Positions 30,784-43,519 of a DNA stretch of 64,000 bases are shown piece by piece; within the stretch, counting starts at the first letter, position 1; every line of letters begins with the position of its first letter. Both the position numbers and the translations under genes were made by a program. Source of the DNA: Acanthosoma haemorrhoidale (lineage: Eukaryota > Arthropoda > Insecta > Hemiptera > Acanthosomatidae); contig OV884015.1 of the NCBI GenBank assembly GCA_930367205.1, positions 105,774,509-105,838,508 on the forward strand, written 5' to 3'. The notes under the pieces were generated by a model. The model was given only the letters and a program-made list of their open reading frames with translations, was not told the origin of the DNA and did not search any database.

Positions 30784-30983
30784 AATATTGACCGAACCTT
30801 TTTGACCTAATGACAACTATCAATATGTTAAAATAAATTACCGTAAGACCATAAAATTATATCTTTCAGAGACCGTAAGCTTAACCATAGCAATGAAGAC
30901 TATATCCAATTTTTATGAGATAATACAAAATTTTATTTCACCAGGACCATATTTAATTGAACGCAGCAGAATTAATCTCTAGC

Positions 30984-31478
30984 CTAATCAATCGTAACAA
31001 TGTTAACCTTAAGTAGTCCTGGATTCTTCTCATAAAACTCCACACCCCTATCAGAAAGCCATGCTGAAATTGCTGGCTTAAGTTTAGGCTGTCCATCAAG
31101 GGAGTGCAACCCTCTACCCGTTATAACAGAAACAAAAGTGGTCTTACGACCGGAATCTCGAAGCCTGGAAGTGACTTCATCTATGAAGAGGTCAAGTACG
31201 TCCAGAGCTTCGGACACGAATAGGAAATGCAAATCTAAACGTGTCCATGTATCATTCACATGATACCTAATAATCGACCTAGCAGACAAAGGCCTAATCC
31301 TTCTACCTCCCTCGGTACTCCACCTGGTCTTTGTGTAAGGCGGTTGATCTAAAGGTGTGAGGAAGCAAATAGCTTCGTCTACGGAATCGTTCACTCCGGC
31401 TAAAACAAAAGTTAGTGTTTGTTCGTCCATGTCTGGGAATCTGTCGGATAAATAAGTTAACGAAGTAGACTTACTCAT
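30984..31478 (-). CDS. CUE-Smr domain protein, copy 3
   Basis: Protein identical to copies 2, 4, 5 and 6. Poly(A) signal at 30932-30937, candidate TATA at 31604-31610. In the candidate exon 1 region this unit has cagtcgcgataa where others have cagtatcgataa. Confidence 0.85.
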   Translation of the reverse strand: MSKSTSLTYLSDRFPDMDEQTLTFVLAGVNDSVDEAICFLTPLDQPPYTKTRWSTEGGRRIRPLSARSIIRYHVNDTWTRLDLHFLFVSEALDVLDLFIDEVTSRLRDSGRKTTFVSVITGRGLHSLDGQPKLKPAISAWLSDRGVEFYEKNPGLLKVNIVTID

Positions 31479-32465
31479 TACGGCGATGATGATCGGGACA
31501 CTGTATCCAATATGTGCACACTTTAAAAGTCAGAGCTGGACTGACTGAAATCATAGGAAAGTTTGCAAGTGACGGTGGAGTGGGGGACCCAGGTACCGAA
31601 ATTCTTTATATTGGCAAACCCTCACCCAGGTAAAAACATCTTTTGACCTGGTGTAAATGTCTAAAAAAGACGATTTCTCTTTACTTCTATTTTTTTTTAT
31701 ACATGGAAAGAAACTACTATTTTTTTAATTTGAATTCAAAACCGAGGTTAATACTTCTGTTTTACAGAAGACCTAAAGGAGAATTATTTCGGGCACGAAT
31801 AATATAAGTGATCAATTGTAGTCTCATAATTAATATGTGAGCGGGGAAATATACCAAATATTGCAGGTTCCAGAAAAAATTCTAGGTTTTTTTATTGTTC
31901 CTTGGTGGCTAGAATGCACAGAAACCTTCGACACATTTTCAAGTCTACCTATTCTTTCAAAAAAACGTCATATTGTAAAAATAGTAAACAAATACAACGA
32001 ATAATAAAACAAAAGGCCGTAGTTAGGAAAACGCACGTGGGAGAGCACTTACCATGAACAAATCAATTATGATACGGAATTTTTTCTACAGTCGCGATAA
32101 TATGTGACGACTGAAGGCGACAATTGTGTAAACAAATAATGTAAATACAGCTGAAGAAAAGTCCGACCTCCCCACCAACCCCGCTTCTGAGTTAACAGTG
32201 ATTTTCTTGAAACTTGAGAGAAGTTAGAATTTTAGTTTTGCCAAAGATTGAGGCAGACTAGAAGGTGTGTGTCATGATCTGCCAAGACTTTCAAAGCACT
32301 AAGTACCAAGCACCACAGTTGATTATCTAAGTACGCAAGTGTGCCATGTGATTAAGCCGAGACAGACTTTAAGCACTAAGTAACAAGCACTACAGTTGAT
32401 TATCTAAGTACGCAAGTGCGCCCTGTGATTAAGCAGAGACAGACTTTAAGCACTAAGTACCAAGC

Positions 32466-32771
32466 CGATATTTCCGATTTTAGTTCTTCCCTTAATTGAT
32501 CAAACTTCCCGCTCAACTCTTTTTGTTCTTTATTATTTTCTTTAAGTGCGTTATTTTGACTGTTTAATTTTTCGTTTATTTCTTTATTATTTTCTTTTAA
32601 TTTAATTATTTTCTGTTAAATTGACTGTTTAATTGGGCAAGGACCTGTTGCAACATCTTTGTCGTAGTGTTTTCACTCGGATTTACTTTGGGTTCGGGGT
32701 GTGGGTTCCCTGTTTTAGAGGCTGCGTTTGACCCAAAAGGTAGGCAGTATACCTGAATCTGACCTGGACAT
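32466..32771 (-). pseudogene. Gag relic (coiled-coil type), unit 4
   Basis: Primer-site relic at 32902-32920. ttattttctttt variant. Confidence 0.5.
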
Positions 32772-33868
32772 ATTTGTTTTCGTGTGTGTACAACAAATGT
32801 GAAATTATGAGAAAATATAAATTGTTAGTGGTTAGTACTAGTTATTATTCTAACATGCAATACCTCACAATTCCTTTGGTTTCTTTAGAATTTTTTAAGT
32901 TAATCCCGGAGCGGCCCCCATTGAAACCTACCTTATTTTTTACCATTTATTTTTCTACTTTATTTGATCAATTTACCTTAACTAATTTGGCAGGTCCGTC
33001 ATGAGATTTTTAAATCAAATTGTTTTATGTCTTTGACATAGGAATTTATCCCGATTGAATCCCTGAGATTAAGCCGAGACAGACTTTAATCACTAAGTAC
33101 CAAGCACTACAGTTGATTATCTAAGTACGCAAGTGTGCCCTGTGATTAAGCCGAGACAGACTTTAAGAACTAAGTAATAATAATAATAATCTGACGTATT
33201 TTTCAATAGAATGATTTCTTCTTTTAATTTTGAATTTACATTATAATTATATTATTAAAATATTAAATGATTAAAAAAGTCCGCACATTTTGAGGACCCT
33301 ACTTCCACACTTGGTCATTAGCACTGTAGCACTCTCTTAACCGCTATTTTCACGATTAATCCGGTGTTGATTATCACAGCGATGTGTCTGAAAGTCCATT
33401 TTGTTCTTACAACATTTTATCAAGGTTTATATCAACGCACATTTCCAGATTAGTGAAAATATATTTAAATAAATATTTATTTAAAGGAATTTACAATCTG
33501 CTCTAATAGGGCGTATATATATATAATGGTTCTTAGGGACGACAGAAAAACAAGGTTGTGTTGCTCTGTAAAACAAAGAACCATTATAAAACGACATTCA
33601 ATGTTTATTCTCCTGTCGATTCGGTTTGTTTTATAATAACAAATAATTAAGTCAAATATTAAGTTTAGCTTGCTTTCACTGCTTGCCTAACACTCACGTA
33701 ACCTCCCTTCTGATAACGCTAGTATCATTCTCTTCAACGCCTGCATTATGTACGTTGGTGCGGCGTGCTAATTCAAATTAAAGAAATACATTTTCTTTAC
33801 ATCTCCCCCCCCCCCAGAAGCGAAAATATTTACAAAGGAAGAAAACTTTTTTGCTGATAGGACATCCT

Positions 33869-36800
33869 TTACTCGGGATTGTCCTGAAAACTAGGGATAA
33901 GTTTTGAAACGTGGAATAGATTTGATTCGGTTTTTCTATGTCCTGTGTTGATCCTGTATATCGAGTTTGATATTTTCTCTATTATTTTATATGGTCCAAT
34001 TCTGAGTTCGTCAAGTTTCTTCCTGTTTAGTTTGTTTCCATTCTCTATGTATACCATATCGTTTTCGTTAAACTCGTGATCCTTTCGGTGCTTGTCGAAT
34101 AGTTGTTTGTTGTATGTGTGTGATTTTATTGTATTGTGAAGCGCTTTTTCTTTATCCTTAATCCAATCTCTGTTTGCTATGTCTCGTTTCAATTCATTTG
34201 GAACTATTTTAAAGTCTGTACCATCAAGCAAGTAGCTGGGGGTGAAACCGGTAACGGAATGTTCTGTGTTGTTGTATTTATCTATGCACACTCGAGCTAT
34301 TGTTGTCCATGCCGTTTTTTGTGTTCGTTCGTTTATTTTACACCTTATTTTGTTCACTATGGTTTGGTTTAGCCGTTCATTTAGACCATTCGAAAATGGT
34401 GAGTTTACTGCTGTAAAAATTATAGGGATTTTTTTTTCCTTTAAAAAAATTTTAAATTCTTTGGAGTTTATACCTGGATATTGGTCACTAAGGATTGTAC
34501 CGATTTTACTTGTTTCTATCACTTCATTTACTAGTTTTATAAAGTCCGTTGCATTTTGCGTTTTTGAAGTATGTATGAAAGCATACCTTGTGTAGTGGTC
34601 AACCAACAGGTGTAAGTATTTCTTCGTCGATCTCGAGCCTCCAAAGCCTCCTATCGTATCTATCGACATTATTTCGAAGGGCTTTGTTGCTGGACCTAAA
34701 TGGGACATGAGGCCGAATTTTGTTTGTCCTCTAGATTTGTTTTTAATACATACCTCACAATTGCTGCAGATATTTTTGATATTTTTTGTTAGGTTTTTTG
34801 CTGTATACAAGGGGCCTATTTTGTTTTGCATTTGTTTTATGCCAATGTGACACATGTCTTTATGTACATTTTGTATGAATTTTATACTAAATTCCTCAGA
34901 TAGTAAAATTTTTTCTTTATCTTTTATTTTCTTGTAGTAGACGTCGTTTTTTTTTGTTAAACCTGTTTTATTTAGTAGTTCTTGATTTTCTGACTGGTCT
35001 TGAATGATATCTGATAATTTTATTAGATTAACAATTTTTAATTGTTCTTTTTTGTTATCTTCTGGTGCCAGTACTGGGTTCCTGCTCAAACAGTCTGCTT
35101 CTAGATTGTATTTACCTGGAGCATATTTTATATTAAAATCATATTGCGACAAATAATAAGTTAGGTCTCCTAGCTCTTCGTCTGGTCTGGCTTTTATATT
35201 CATATTTTCCAATGGTTTATGGTCTGAGTATACCGTGAATGACTTCCCAATCAACCAATATTGCCAGTATCTAATGGCTTCTTTAATAGCTAAGCATTCC
35301 AGATATATCGCTTTTTTTTTCTTTTGTGCTTCGTTTAGTTTTTTTGAGAAGTATGCTACTGGTTTTTGTTTTCCGTTTTCTTGTATTTGTTTTAATACTG
35401 CACCTAATCCTTCTATTGATGCATCGGTGTATATTACTATTGGTAGATTTTTGTCGTAGATTTCTAGTATAGGTTGTGAGCATAGTAGTTTTTTTATTTT
35501 TTCGAACGATTCTTGACATTTTATTGACCATGAAAATTGTACATTTTTCCTGAGTAAATTGTGTAAAGGATCTAAAATTATTGCACAGTTTGGAATATAT
35601 TCGTGATAGAAATTTATCTTTCCGAGGAATTGTCGTACGTTTTTTTGAGTCTTAGGTATTGGAAAATTTTTTACTGATATTAAATTATCTTTTATTGGTC
35701 TGATCGTATTATTTTCTATTATGTGGCCCAGGTACTGTGCAGACTCTGCTGCAAATTTGCATTTTGTAAATTTTAGCCTGAATCCTTCTTTTTTTATTGC
35801 GTCTAATAGTAATTCTATATGTTTCACATGTTCCTCAAATGATTTCGAAAATATTAGTAAATCGTCTATAAAATTTACTACAAATTGAGTTAATTTATTT
35901 TTTCTTAATATATTGCTCAAGATTCTTTGAAAGATTGCTGGGGCTGTTTTCAGCCCAAAAGGTAAACATGTCCACTGATAATGACCTTCTTGTGTAACAA
36001 AACCTGTTTTGTGTCTGTCTTCAATACGCAAAGGGATAGACCAGAATGCAGAGTTTATGTCTAATGTAGTAAAAAATTTACAGTTTCTTGTTTTTATCAT
36101 TAAGTCGTCTATCAATGGAAATGGTTGTGCTTGAGGTATTACTATTTTATTTATGTCCCTGAAGTCTATGCATAGTCTGCTTCTTTTATTTTCACCTTTT
36201 TTAAACGCTAGTGTTACAGGTGCTGCGAAAGGGCTGTATGATTCTTCAATGAGTTTTTTATCTAATAGTTTTGTTACTTGTTCCCCTATTTCTGTTCTGT
36301 CTTCTAGGCTGCATTTGTAAGGCCTCTTGCTACAATATTTATCTACCAATAGATCTATATGTGCTTCATATTTATTTACTGTACCTACGTCATATTTATC
36401 TTTTGCAAACACTGATTTGTAAGTATCTATTGTTTTGTTTATTTCATATTTTTGATTATCTGATAAGTGATCCATATTTGCTATAAAATTCTCTTCTTTT
36501 ATGTGCTCGTTAAAATTTACTAAATTTTTTTCTTCATTAGCATTTTCCTCGTTTTGTTGAAAAATCTTGAGGTTTTCATCCTCATCCTGGATTAATTTAA
36601 ATTCTTTTATTGTGTCTAATCCAATTAGGAAATCGTATTTAAAATATTCGTTATCTATTATGTGGACATCCATATTTTTTTCTATGTTGAATATTTTTAA
36701 TTTTAGAGTCGTCAAACCGTTTGTTTTTTGGACACCATTAATTGTTATCAAACTTGCATTATTACCTTTATTATTATTTTCTTTTTTATTTTTTATGTTT

Positions 36801-36904
36801 AGGAATTTCGAGTTTATTAAAGATACATTTGATCCTGAATCGTAAATTCCCCAAAGGTTTATTTTGTTTTCTATAGTTAGTTTGACTTTTATTAATGGCG
36901 TCAT
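33869..36904 (-). CDS. pol: Pol polyprotein, unit 4
   Basis: 1011 residues: two more than unit 2 because of an in-frame 6-bp duplication giving QDEDENLK at about 106-113, in the protease-RT linker. All catalytic motifs are present, shifted by two after that point. It has the KEFKIF and RTQKTA variants of unit 3. Confidence 0.96.
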   Translation of the reverse strand: MTPLIKVKLTIENKINLWGIYDSGSNVSLINSKFLNIKNKKENNNKGNNASLITINGVQKTNGLTTLKLKIFNIEKNMDVHIIDNEYFKYDFLIGLDTIKEFKLIQDEDENLKIFQQNEENANEEKNLVNFNEHIKEENFIANMDHLSDNQKYEINKTIDTYKSVFAKDKYDVGTVNKYEAHIDLLVDKYCSKRPYKCSLEDRTEIGEQVTKLLDKKLIEESYSPFAAPVTLAFKKGENKRSRLCIDFRDINKIVIPQAQPFPLIDDLMIKTRNCKFFTTLDINSAFWSIPLRIEDRHKTGFVTQEGHYQWTCLPFGLKTAPAIFQRILSNILRKNKLTQFVVNFIDDLLIFSKSFEEHVKHIELLLDAIKKEGFRLKFTKCKFAAESAQYLGHIIENNTIRPIKDNLISVKNFPIPKTQKNVRQFLGKINFYHEYIPNCAIILDPLHNLLRKNVQFSWSIKCQESFEKIKKLLCSQPILEIYDKNLPIVIYTDASIEGLGAVLKQIQENGKQKPVAYFSKKLNEAQKKKKAIYLECLAIKEAIRYWQYWLIGKSFTVYSDHKPLENMNIKARPDEELGDLTYYLSQYDFNIKYAPGKYNLEADCLSRNPVLAPEDNKKEQLKIVNLIKLSDIIQDQSENQELLNKTGLTKKNDVYYKKIKDKEKILLSEEFSIKFIQNVHKDMCHIGIKQMQNKIGPLYTAKNLTKNIKNICSNCEVCIKNKSRGQTKFGLMSHLGPATKPFEIMSIDTIGGFGGSRSTKKYLHLLVDHYTRYAFIHTSKTQNATDFIKLVNEVIETSKIGTILSDQYPGINSKEFKIFLKEKKIPIIFTAVNSPFSNGLNERLNQTIVNKIRCKINERTQKTAWTTIARVCIDKYNNTEHSVTGFTPSYLLDGTDFKIVPNELKRDIANRDWIKDKEKALHNTIKSHTYNKQLFDKHRKDHEFNENDMVYIENGNKLNRKKLDELRIGPYKIIEKISNSIYRINTGHRKTESNLFHVSKLIPSFQDNPE

Positions 36905-37974
36905 TACTCGTTTTTTTGATCTGATTCGTTCAATTCGGATTCTATTACTGAATTGTCTACGTGTCTAATATTTTTTGTACCTTTATCATTTTTTTTATTG
37001 AACCAGCAAGCGGTTTCTGCGTGGAATCTTTTCCCCTTATTTAATTTTTCGCATGTTGTGCATGGTGTTTTATTTTTATCTTCCGCGTTTGTACCGGTTT
37101 TTTTATTAAAAGATTTTTTTCTCACCATGTGTTCATATTTGTTCAACTCGTTGAATAAATCTGAAGTTTCTCTTATCATTTCTCTATCAATTCTGTTTAA
37201 AATGAATTCTGGAAGTCCTGCTGCAATGAGATCGATGAGAGTTCCCTTATCTATTGTTTGTCGCATATCTATTAAAAGTTTTTCTTTTCTTAGTGCATAA
37301 TCTATTAAAGGTCCTTCTCTGTATTTGAAATGTAGTGCATAGGTAACTGGGTTCCAGCCTTTTGCAGCGAATGTTTCAGAAAAGTTCTTTTTCCATTCAT
37401 CCCATGTCCCATGCACTGTTAATTTTGTAAACATTGAGCTGAACCAATCTTTGCAGGACCCTTCCATGAAGAATCGGAGTACTTCAACTTTTTGGGAGTC
37501 TTCATTTATATTAAATCGATTGCATTCTTGTTCAAAAATTTCCATCCATCGGCTTGGGTTTGGATTTTGACTTGTGAATCTGTCGATAATGAATTTCTCT
37601 GTTATGTGTTTTAAATTGTTAGCTCGTGGATTTTCAATTAATGTTTTAAGTAGTGTATTTAAAGTACTTACGTCTGCATGTCCAGCAGTTATATTTTCTG
37701 TTTTGATATTTTCTTCTTCATCTACATAAGTTTCTTTGATTTCCTTTGTCAATTTTATCCAGATATTACGCTCGTGGTGCCTTTTTTTCAACGAATTTTT
37801 TACCTTCTTAAAAGCGTTAGTGGCGATTAATTGTTCATGGAGGTTTGCATTTTGCAATTCTTCTGGGATTTTGAAAATTCTATCATCCTCGGTAGTTATC
37901 GAGGTTATGCCAATTACATTACTTTTTCCGTCTGTTGTTGGGATTACTTTGAAACAGAATTGTAGCTTTTCCAT
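36904..37974 (-). CDS. gag: Gag, unit 4
   Basis: 356 residues with T28 and R69; same protein as unit 5. Slippery site at 36910-36916. Confidence 0.9.
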   Translation of the reverse strand: MEKLQFCFKVIPTTDGKSNVIGITSITTEDDRIFKIPEELQNANLHEQLIATNAFKKVKNSLKKRHHERNIWIKLTKEIKETYVDEEENIKTENITAGHADVSTLNTLLKTLIENPRANNLKHITEKFIIDRFTSQNPNPSRWMEIFEQECNRFNINEDSQKVEVLRFFMEGSCKDWFSSMFTKLTVHGTWDEWKKNFSETFAAKGWNPVTYALHFKYREGPLIDYALRKEKLLIDMRQTIDKGTLIDLIAAGLPEFILNRIDREMIRETSDLFNELNKYEHMVRKKSFNKKTGTNAEDKNKTPCTTCEKLNKGKRFHAETACWFNKKNDKGTKNIRHVDNSVIESELNESDQKNE

Positions 37975-38296
37975 TTTATAATTTTCTTATAACCCTTGTA
38001 ATTTAAACGGGAATGTCGTTTTATAATTACAGAGCAACACAACCTTGTTTTTCTGTCGTCCCTAAGAACCATTATAAAACGACATTCAATGTTTATTCTC
38101 CTGTCGATTCGGTTTGTTTTATAATAACAAATAATTAAGTCAAATATTAAGTTTAGCTTGCTTTCACTGCTTGCCTAACACTCACGTAACCTCCCTGCTG
38201 ATAACGCTAGTATCATTCTCTTCAACGCCTGCATTATCTACGTTGGTGCGGCGTGCTAATTCAAATTAAAGAAATACATTTTCTTTACATATATAC

Positions 38297-38545
38297 ATAG
38301 CCTGGGATTCCCCAGATTCATCAGGGAAATGTCCTTATTCGTTAAAAAGAATTCATGGATCAGGGATACAACCCCTTACTAACACTGCTCTTGCATCTTC
38401 GTCACTGGTGTGCAGTAACAGTGGAGACAATGAGAGACTACCTGTAGAAGAAGCCTGGGTAAGAACTCCAAAGGATGTTTTAGCATCAAAAGGTTTATTT
38501 ACTAACGTTATTTTTAGTGGGGTCCTCCATTGTTTAAACCAGTAA
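38297..38545 (+). other. Exon-like ORF without ATG, unit 4
   Basis: No change seen relative to unit 1. Confidence 0.33.
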
Positions 38546-39213
38546 GTCTAAATAGGGTTTAGTTTGGATTTGTACATGAGAATTTCGTTTTCAAATTTGG
38601 GATGTGATTTTTTGACTGAGAGACATGTTCCATGTTGGTCCGTTCTGAAGTTGGAATATTAGGTTTAGAACTGAATGTGTTGTGGGATGACCAAAAATAA
38701 AAAAACCCTGCGAATAATAAATTGTTCCCATCATTCAATAACATAAATTAAATTAAACATAAAACCAGCAATGTACAGTAACTCTTTTTAGTTAGCAAGA
38801 GTTAAAATAAGGTTTGACAATCCTTAAAATGCAAAGTAAATCGAGCTAAGGAGCTTAAGAGGAGGAGGAGAGTGGAGAAGGTGAAGTTCAATATTGCTAC
38901 AGCTGAAATACAATCCGGTGTTGTATATTAGAAGTTCCTTCCTCTGTAAATAAATTTCTTCCGTGTTGTTGAATATTGTCAACTAATAATATAATATTAA
39001 TAAAACCTTATACTATCATTGAATATTGTTTTGTTTGTTATTGTGAATATATCTCTTAGATTTGGATTTATTAGTGTGTTTCAACATCCATCTTCTGTTG
39101 AAAATAGGCTCTTAGAGTAAAGCGTGAGTAAAAATATTTTCTTAAAAATTAAAACTATTCTAAAACGTAAACTTTCCGTTTGGAAGATCTTTGTTGATGA
39201 TGAAAAGAGAGAT

Positions 39214-39384
39214 ATGGCCCGAGGACGATACAAACAACACACAGTGCACTTCACAAATGGACTGAGCTTTACATTTGTAACAATTTGTATTCACAAATTT
39301 TTAAGAGATACCAATCATATAGCTGAGTGGTTAGCTTCACTGTTTGCAAGTTCACAAGTTTTTTGGGGCTTGTGCACTTGTTAA
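39214..39384 (+). CDS. Hypothetical 56-residue ORF, unit 4
   Basis: One silent change (GTC to GTT) and Y54C near the C-terminus, both shared with unit 5. Confidence 0.28.
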   Translation: MARGRYKQHTVHFTNGLSFTFVTICIHKFLRDTNHIAEWLASLFASSQVFWGLCTC

Positions 39385-40686
39385 TTAAGTATTAAGCCCG
39401 CTATCTCATTATTTAGTAGGGGTATGATGTTATAAGGAAAATGCAGCGGAAGCTAGTTTTTTTGTTAAATTAGGAATGACAAAACGAACGAAATATGGAT
39501 AAAAAATCTTATATTTAGCATTAAAATAAAACAGTAATCACTATACTTTATATACATTACATATAACATGAATAATAATAAATGATATAATTTTATAAAA
39601 TATTTCTTACATTATTAATTTTTACATAGCAGTTTATGAAATTTCTGTGATTAAATTGCATGAATTGTTCCCTTTTAATTTTTTATTAAATTATGACATT
39701 ATATAATTCGGGAAGTAGGACAAGTAATACACAAATACAATAATAATCGTCATCATGGCAATAAAAGCCTTAGCATATACATCGGTCTGACAATACGGTT
39801 ATAAGACAACGTACTAATAAATCCCAGACATACTTGAAGGTTAATAAAAAAAATTATTTGATAATAATTCAATTAGTATATGATAATGATTTGGGGTACA
39901 AAAAATAATTGGAATACAAATATTTTAGGCTCATGACGTCATGATATATCTTGATTGTTAAAGTTTGTGAAGTCTGTTGTTGTCTGCATGAAGATAACTG
40001 AATGAAGTCTGCTGATAGGCTGCTAAGTAGTACGAGCCTTCGACATCTGCAATAGTGATACAAATTAGTTATAAATGCAAAATAAGAATAAAATAAATAG
40101 AAAATCTTCTTATGACTAACGATTTCATATCATCCTCATAATTTAAAAATGGTTTATACCAAAAATAGAGAAAAATTCGTCCATATCTTTTGAAATCGTT
40201 GTACATTATTTCATTTACTAAAATAAATCGAAAAAATTTTACCTTTAAATTTGATGATATGATTGTAGTTGTGATCACCAGTGATCCAGGTGGGATGACT
40301 CCGTGCTCTTTGGATGGTGGAGTTTCATGTATACATCATGTCCACATAATGCCAATAATGAATTTTTTCAGGCTCCTTACTAGATAGTTAGGGTCACTAG
40401 GCAGATGAGGTATTCATTTTTTTTCTGAAATAAATTTGGTTATACATACAAAGTCATATTACAATAAATATAAAAAAATCTTCTAATATGAAAAGAGTTT
40501 AATATCATCCTTATAAATAAAAAAAGCTAATTCAAAATATAAATAAAAGTTGGTAACATAATTTTGCGTAAAAAAATCATGCATATGTACGTATGTAAAA
40601 CAGTTATATAAGTTGAGGGAATCAACTGATATCGGTTTCAAATTATCACTTCTATCTACAGACTCTAATTACAACTTTAAAAACTT

Positions 40687-41964
40687 TCAGTATCTCTTAT
40701 CAATGTAACCTTTCTCAAATACTATACTGTACTTAACTATAAATCTTTCTATTTTCATATCATCTAATTTTATTTTGAACCCGTCTTCTTCGATATGTTC
40801 ATTAAAATTCACTTTAACTTCTTCATTTTTTTCTTTCTTCTTCTCTGTATTTCTTGTTTCATCTTCTTTCTTCTGTATTATTTGTAGATTCTCATTATGG
40901 ATTAATCTAAACATTTTTATAATATCTAATCCTTTAAGAAAATGTTCAAAATAATCTCTCTTGACAATGAACACATCAACATATTTTCTATGTCAAAAAT
41001 GTTTAATTTTTGAGTTACTAAACTTTTTTTTCACACCATTGACTGTTTTTAAAAGTATCTTATTTACTTCTTCTGTCTTTTTCTTTATATTAGGTAATTT
41101 TGAATTTATTATAGAGCATTGGGATCCTGGATCGGATGTCCCATTTACCTGTTACTTCTCTTTTTATGATATTTTTACTTTAATCAATGGTGTGGTTATT
41201 CGTTTTTATGTTCAGTAATTAGATCTACTTCTAATACTAAGTTGCTTCCTATTATTCTAGTTTCATTTTTTATCTATTTTAAACCGGCATGAAGCATCTT
41301 CATGATCCCTGATACAATTGCTTAATTGTTCACAGTTATTCCATGGATTTTTCTCTTGAAATTTGTTTTTACTGTACAGGTTTTCCATTTTCCTTTGTTG
41401 TGAATTTTTTTTGTTCACTAGGCCCTCACATTTTCTAATTTTATAAAATATTCTAGATGAATTATCACGTTTTTCTTGATCTATCTTTTTTCTGATAAAG
41501 TAGGTAAACCTGCAGTTAGTGCATGGATTTTTCTCTTGAAATTTTTTTTTACTCTACAGGTTTTTCATTTTTCTTTGTTATGAATTTTTTTTGTTCACTA
41601 GGCCCTCACATTTTATAATTTTATAAAATATTCTAGATGAATTATCACGTTATTCTTGATCTATCTTTTTTCTGATAAAGTAGGTAAACCTGCTATAAGC
41701 TATTATAAAGATATAAGCATCACTAAAGACTGTTTAGCATTTGAGTTTTTGCATGTAAGCTTCTCAATAATAAACTTTTCTGCTATATGTTTTAAATTTA
41801 GTTGATTCTCTTTCTTCTGTGTGGATTCAATGTTATTTTTTCTCATCATTGTTCCGCATTTAAATCATCAAAATACATTGTTTTCATTTTCTCTGTTAAT
41901 GTAATCCACACTGTCTTCTCTTCACCTCTCTTACTAAAACTATTTTTCAGTCTTTTATAAATAT
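40687..41964 (-). pseudogene. Gypsy gag-pol relic, unit 4
   Basis: Same relic, with one replacement in the open pol piece (FEHFLKG for FEDFLKG). The 180-bp duplication is at about 41342-41693. Confidence 0.83.
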
Positions 41965-42708
41965 AATTATTCTATAAAGTTGGTAACAAAATTGTGCGAA
42001 CAATAATCATGCATATATCTTTATCTATCATTTATATTATTTACTTATATTATAAGAATAAAATCTTCTCATACGAAGGCAGTTTAATATCAAACTTATG
42101 AATAAAAAAAAGTTTGCTAAAAAAATAAATAAAAGCTGAAAAAATATTTTGCGTACAAAAATCATGCATATATATTTTGCTATCAATTATATTATTTACT
42201 TATATTATAAAAAAACAAATATTCTCATATGAACACAGTCAATTATAATCTTTATAAATAAATAAATCGTTATTCATCTTAAGGTAAAAAATTCATATCG
42301 TGCTTAAAAATAAAAAAAGTTTATTCAAATAATAAATAAAAACATTATACTTACAAATATCATGCATATATATCTATCATTTATATTATTTACTTATATG
42401 GTAAGAAAAAAAATGTCTCATGCGAAAACAGTTTAATATCATCCTTATATATCAAGAAATTGTTATATATAAAAATAAAAAGAAAAATTGGTTAAAAAAA
42501 ATGGTTATAAAAATCATGCATGTATATATATCTATCATTCATATCATTATTTACTTTCTCACTACTATTATACTCACTCATTACTATATATATGATTTCT
42601 CATAGGACAACAGTTAATTATCATCCTTAATAATCAAATAAGATTATTCAATAATTTATACCCAACAGATTTCCAGATATTGACACCACGACTCTAACTG
42701 TTTTTTAG

Positions 42709-42824
42709 GAGTGAACTATTCCAGAGACGAAGATACTTGCTATCTTAACTACAGGCCACTACGATACACCATACAGACCACAGATGTTGGTAGGCTAGGG
42801 GAAGTAGAAGGGTTAAGTCTTTGA
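42709..42824 (+). other. Exon-like ORF, unit 4
   Basis: Same as unit 1. Confidence 0.28.
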
Positions 42825-43024
42825 AATATTGACCGAACCTTTTTGACCTAATGACAACTATCAATATGTTAAAATAAATTACCGTAAGACCATAAAATTA
42901 TATCTTTCAGAGACCGTAAGCTTAACCATAGCAATGAAGACTATATCCAATTTTTATGAGATTATACAAAATTTTATTTCACCAGGACCATATTTAATTG
43001 AACGCAGCAGAATTAATCTCTAGC

Positions 43025-43519
43025 CTAATCAATCGTAACAATGTTAACCTTAAGTAGTCCTGGATTCTTCTCATAAAACTCCACACCCCTATCAGAAAGC
43101 CATGCTGAAATTGCTGGCTTAAGTTTAGGCTGTCCATCAAGGGAGTGCAACCCTCTACCCGTTATAACAGAAACAAAAGTGGTCTTACGACCGGAATCTC
43201 GAAGCCTGGAAGTGACTTCATCTATGAAGAGGTCAAGTACGTCCAGAGCTTCGGACACGAATAGGAAATGCAAATCTAAACGTGTCCATGTATCATTCAC
43301 ATGATACCTAATAATCGACCTAGCAGACAAAGGCCTAATCCTTCTACCTCCCTCGGTACTCCACCTGGTCTTTGTGTAAGGCGGTTGATCTAAAGGTGTG
43401 AGGAAGCAAATAGCTTCGTCTACGGAATCGTTCACTCCGGCTAAAACAAAAGTTAGTGTTTGTTCGTCCATGTCTGGGAATCTGTCGGATAAATAAGTTA
43501 ACGAAGTAGACTTACTCAT
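43025..43519 (-). CDS. CUE-Smr domain protein, copy 4
   Basis: Same protein as copies 2, 3, 5 and 6. Poly(A) signal 42973-42978; candidate TATA 43645-43651. Confidence 0.85.
   Translation of the reverse strand: MSKSTSLTYLSDRFPDMDEQTLTFVLAGVNDSVDEAICFLTPLDQPPYTKTRWSTEGGRRIRPLSARSIIRYHVNDTWTRLDLHFLFVSEALDVLDLFIDEVTSRLRDSGRKTTFVSVITGRGLHSLDGQPKLKPAISAWLSDRGVEFYEKNPGLLKVNIVTID

Larger units (their letters stand above)
18945..32182. repeat. Tandem array unit 3 (gypsy element with nested insert)
   Basis: The longest unit (13238 bp) because of the gypsy element plus a 1207-bp insert in its pol. It also has a 3-bp insertion in the gag relic near 19286 and lacks 10 bp near 28243. Confidence 0.97.
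33527..38289 (-). mobile_element. Ty3/gypsy retrotransposon, unit 4 copy (intact ORFs)
   Basis: 57-bp fold-back 33527-33583, 3' LTR 33584-33801, 5' LTR 38072-38289. Two differences between the LTRs (ccttct/cctgct and tatgta/tatcta). Polypurine run of eleven. Confidence 0.95.
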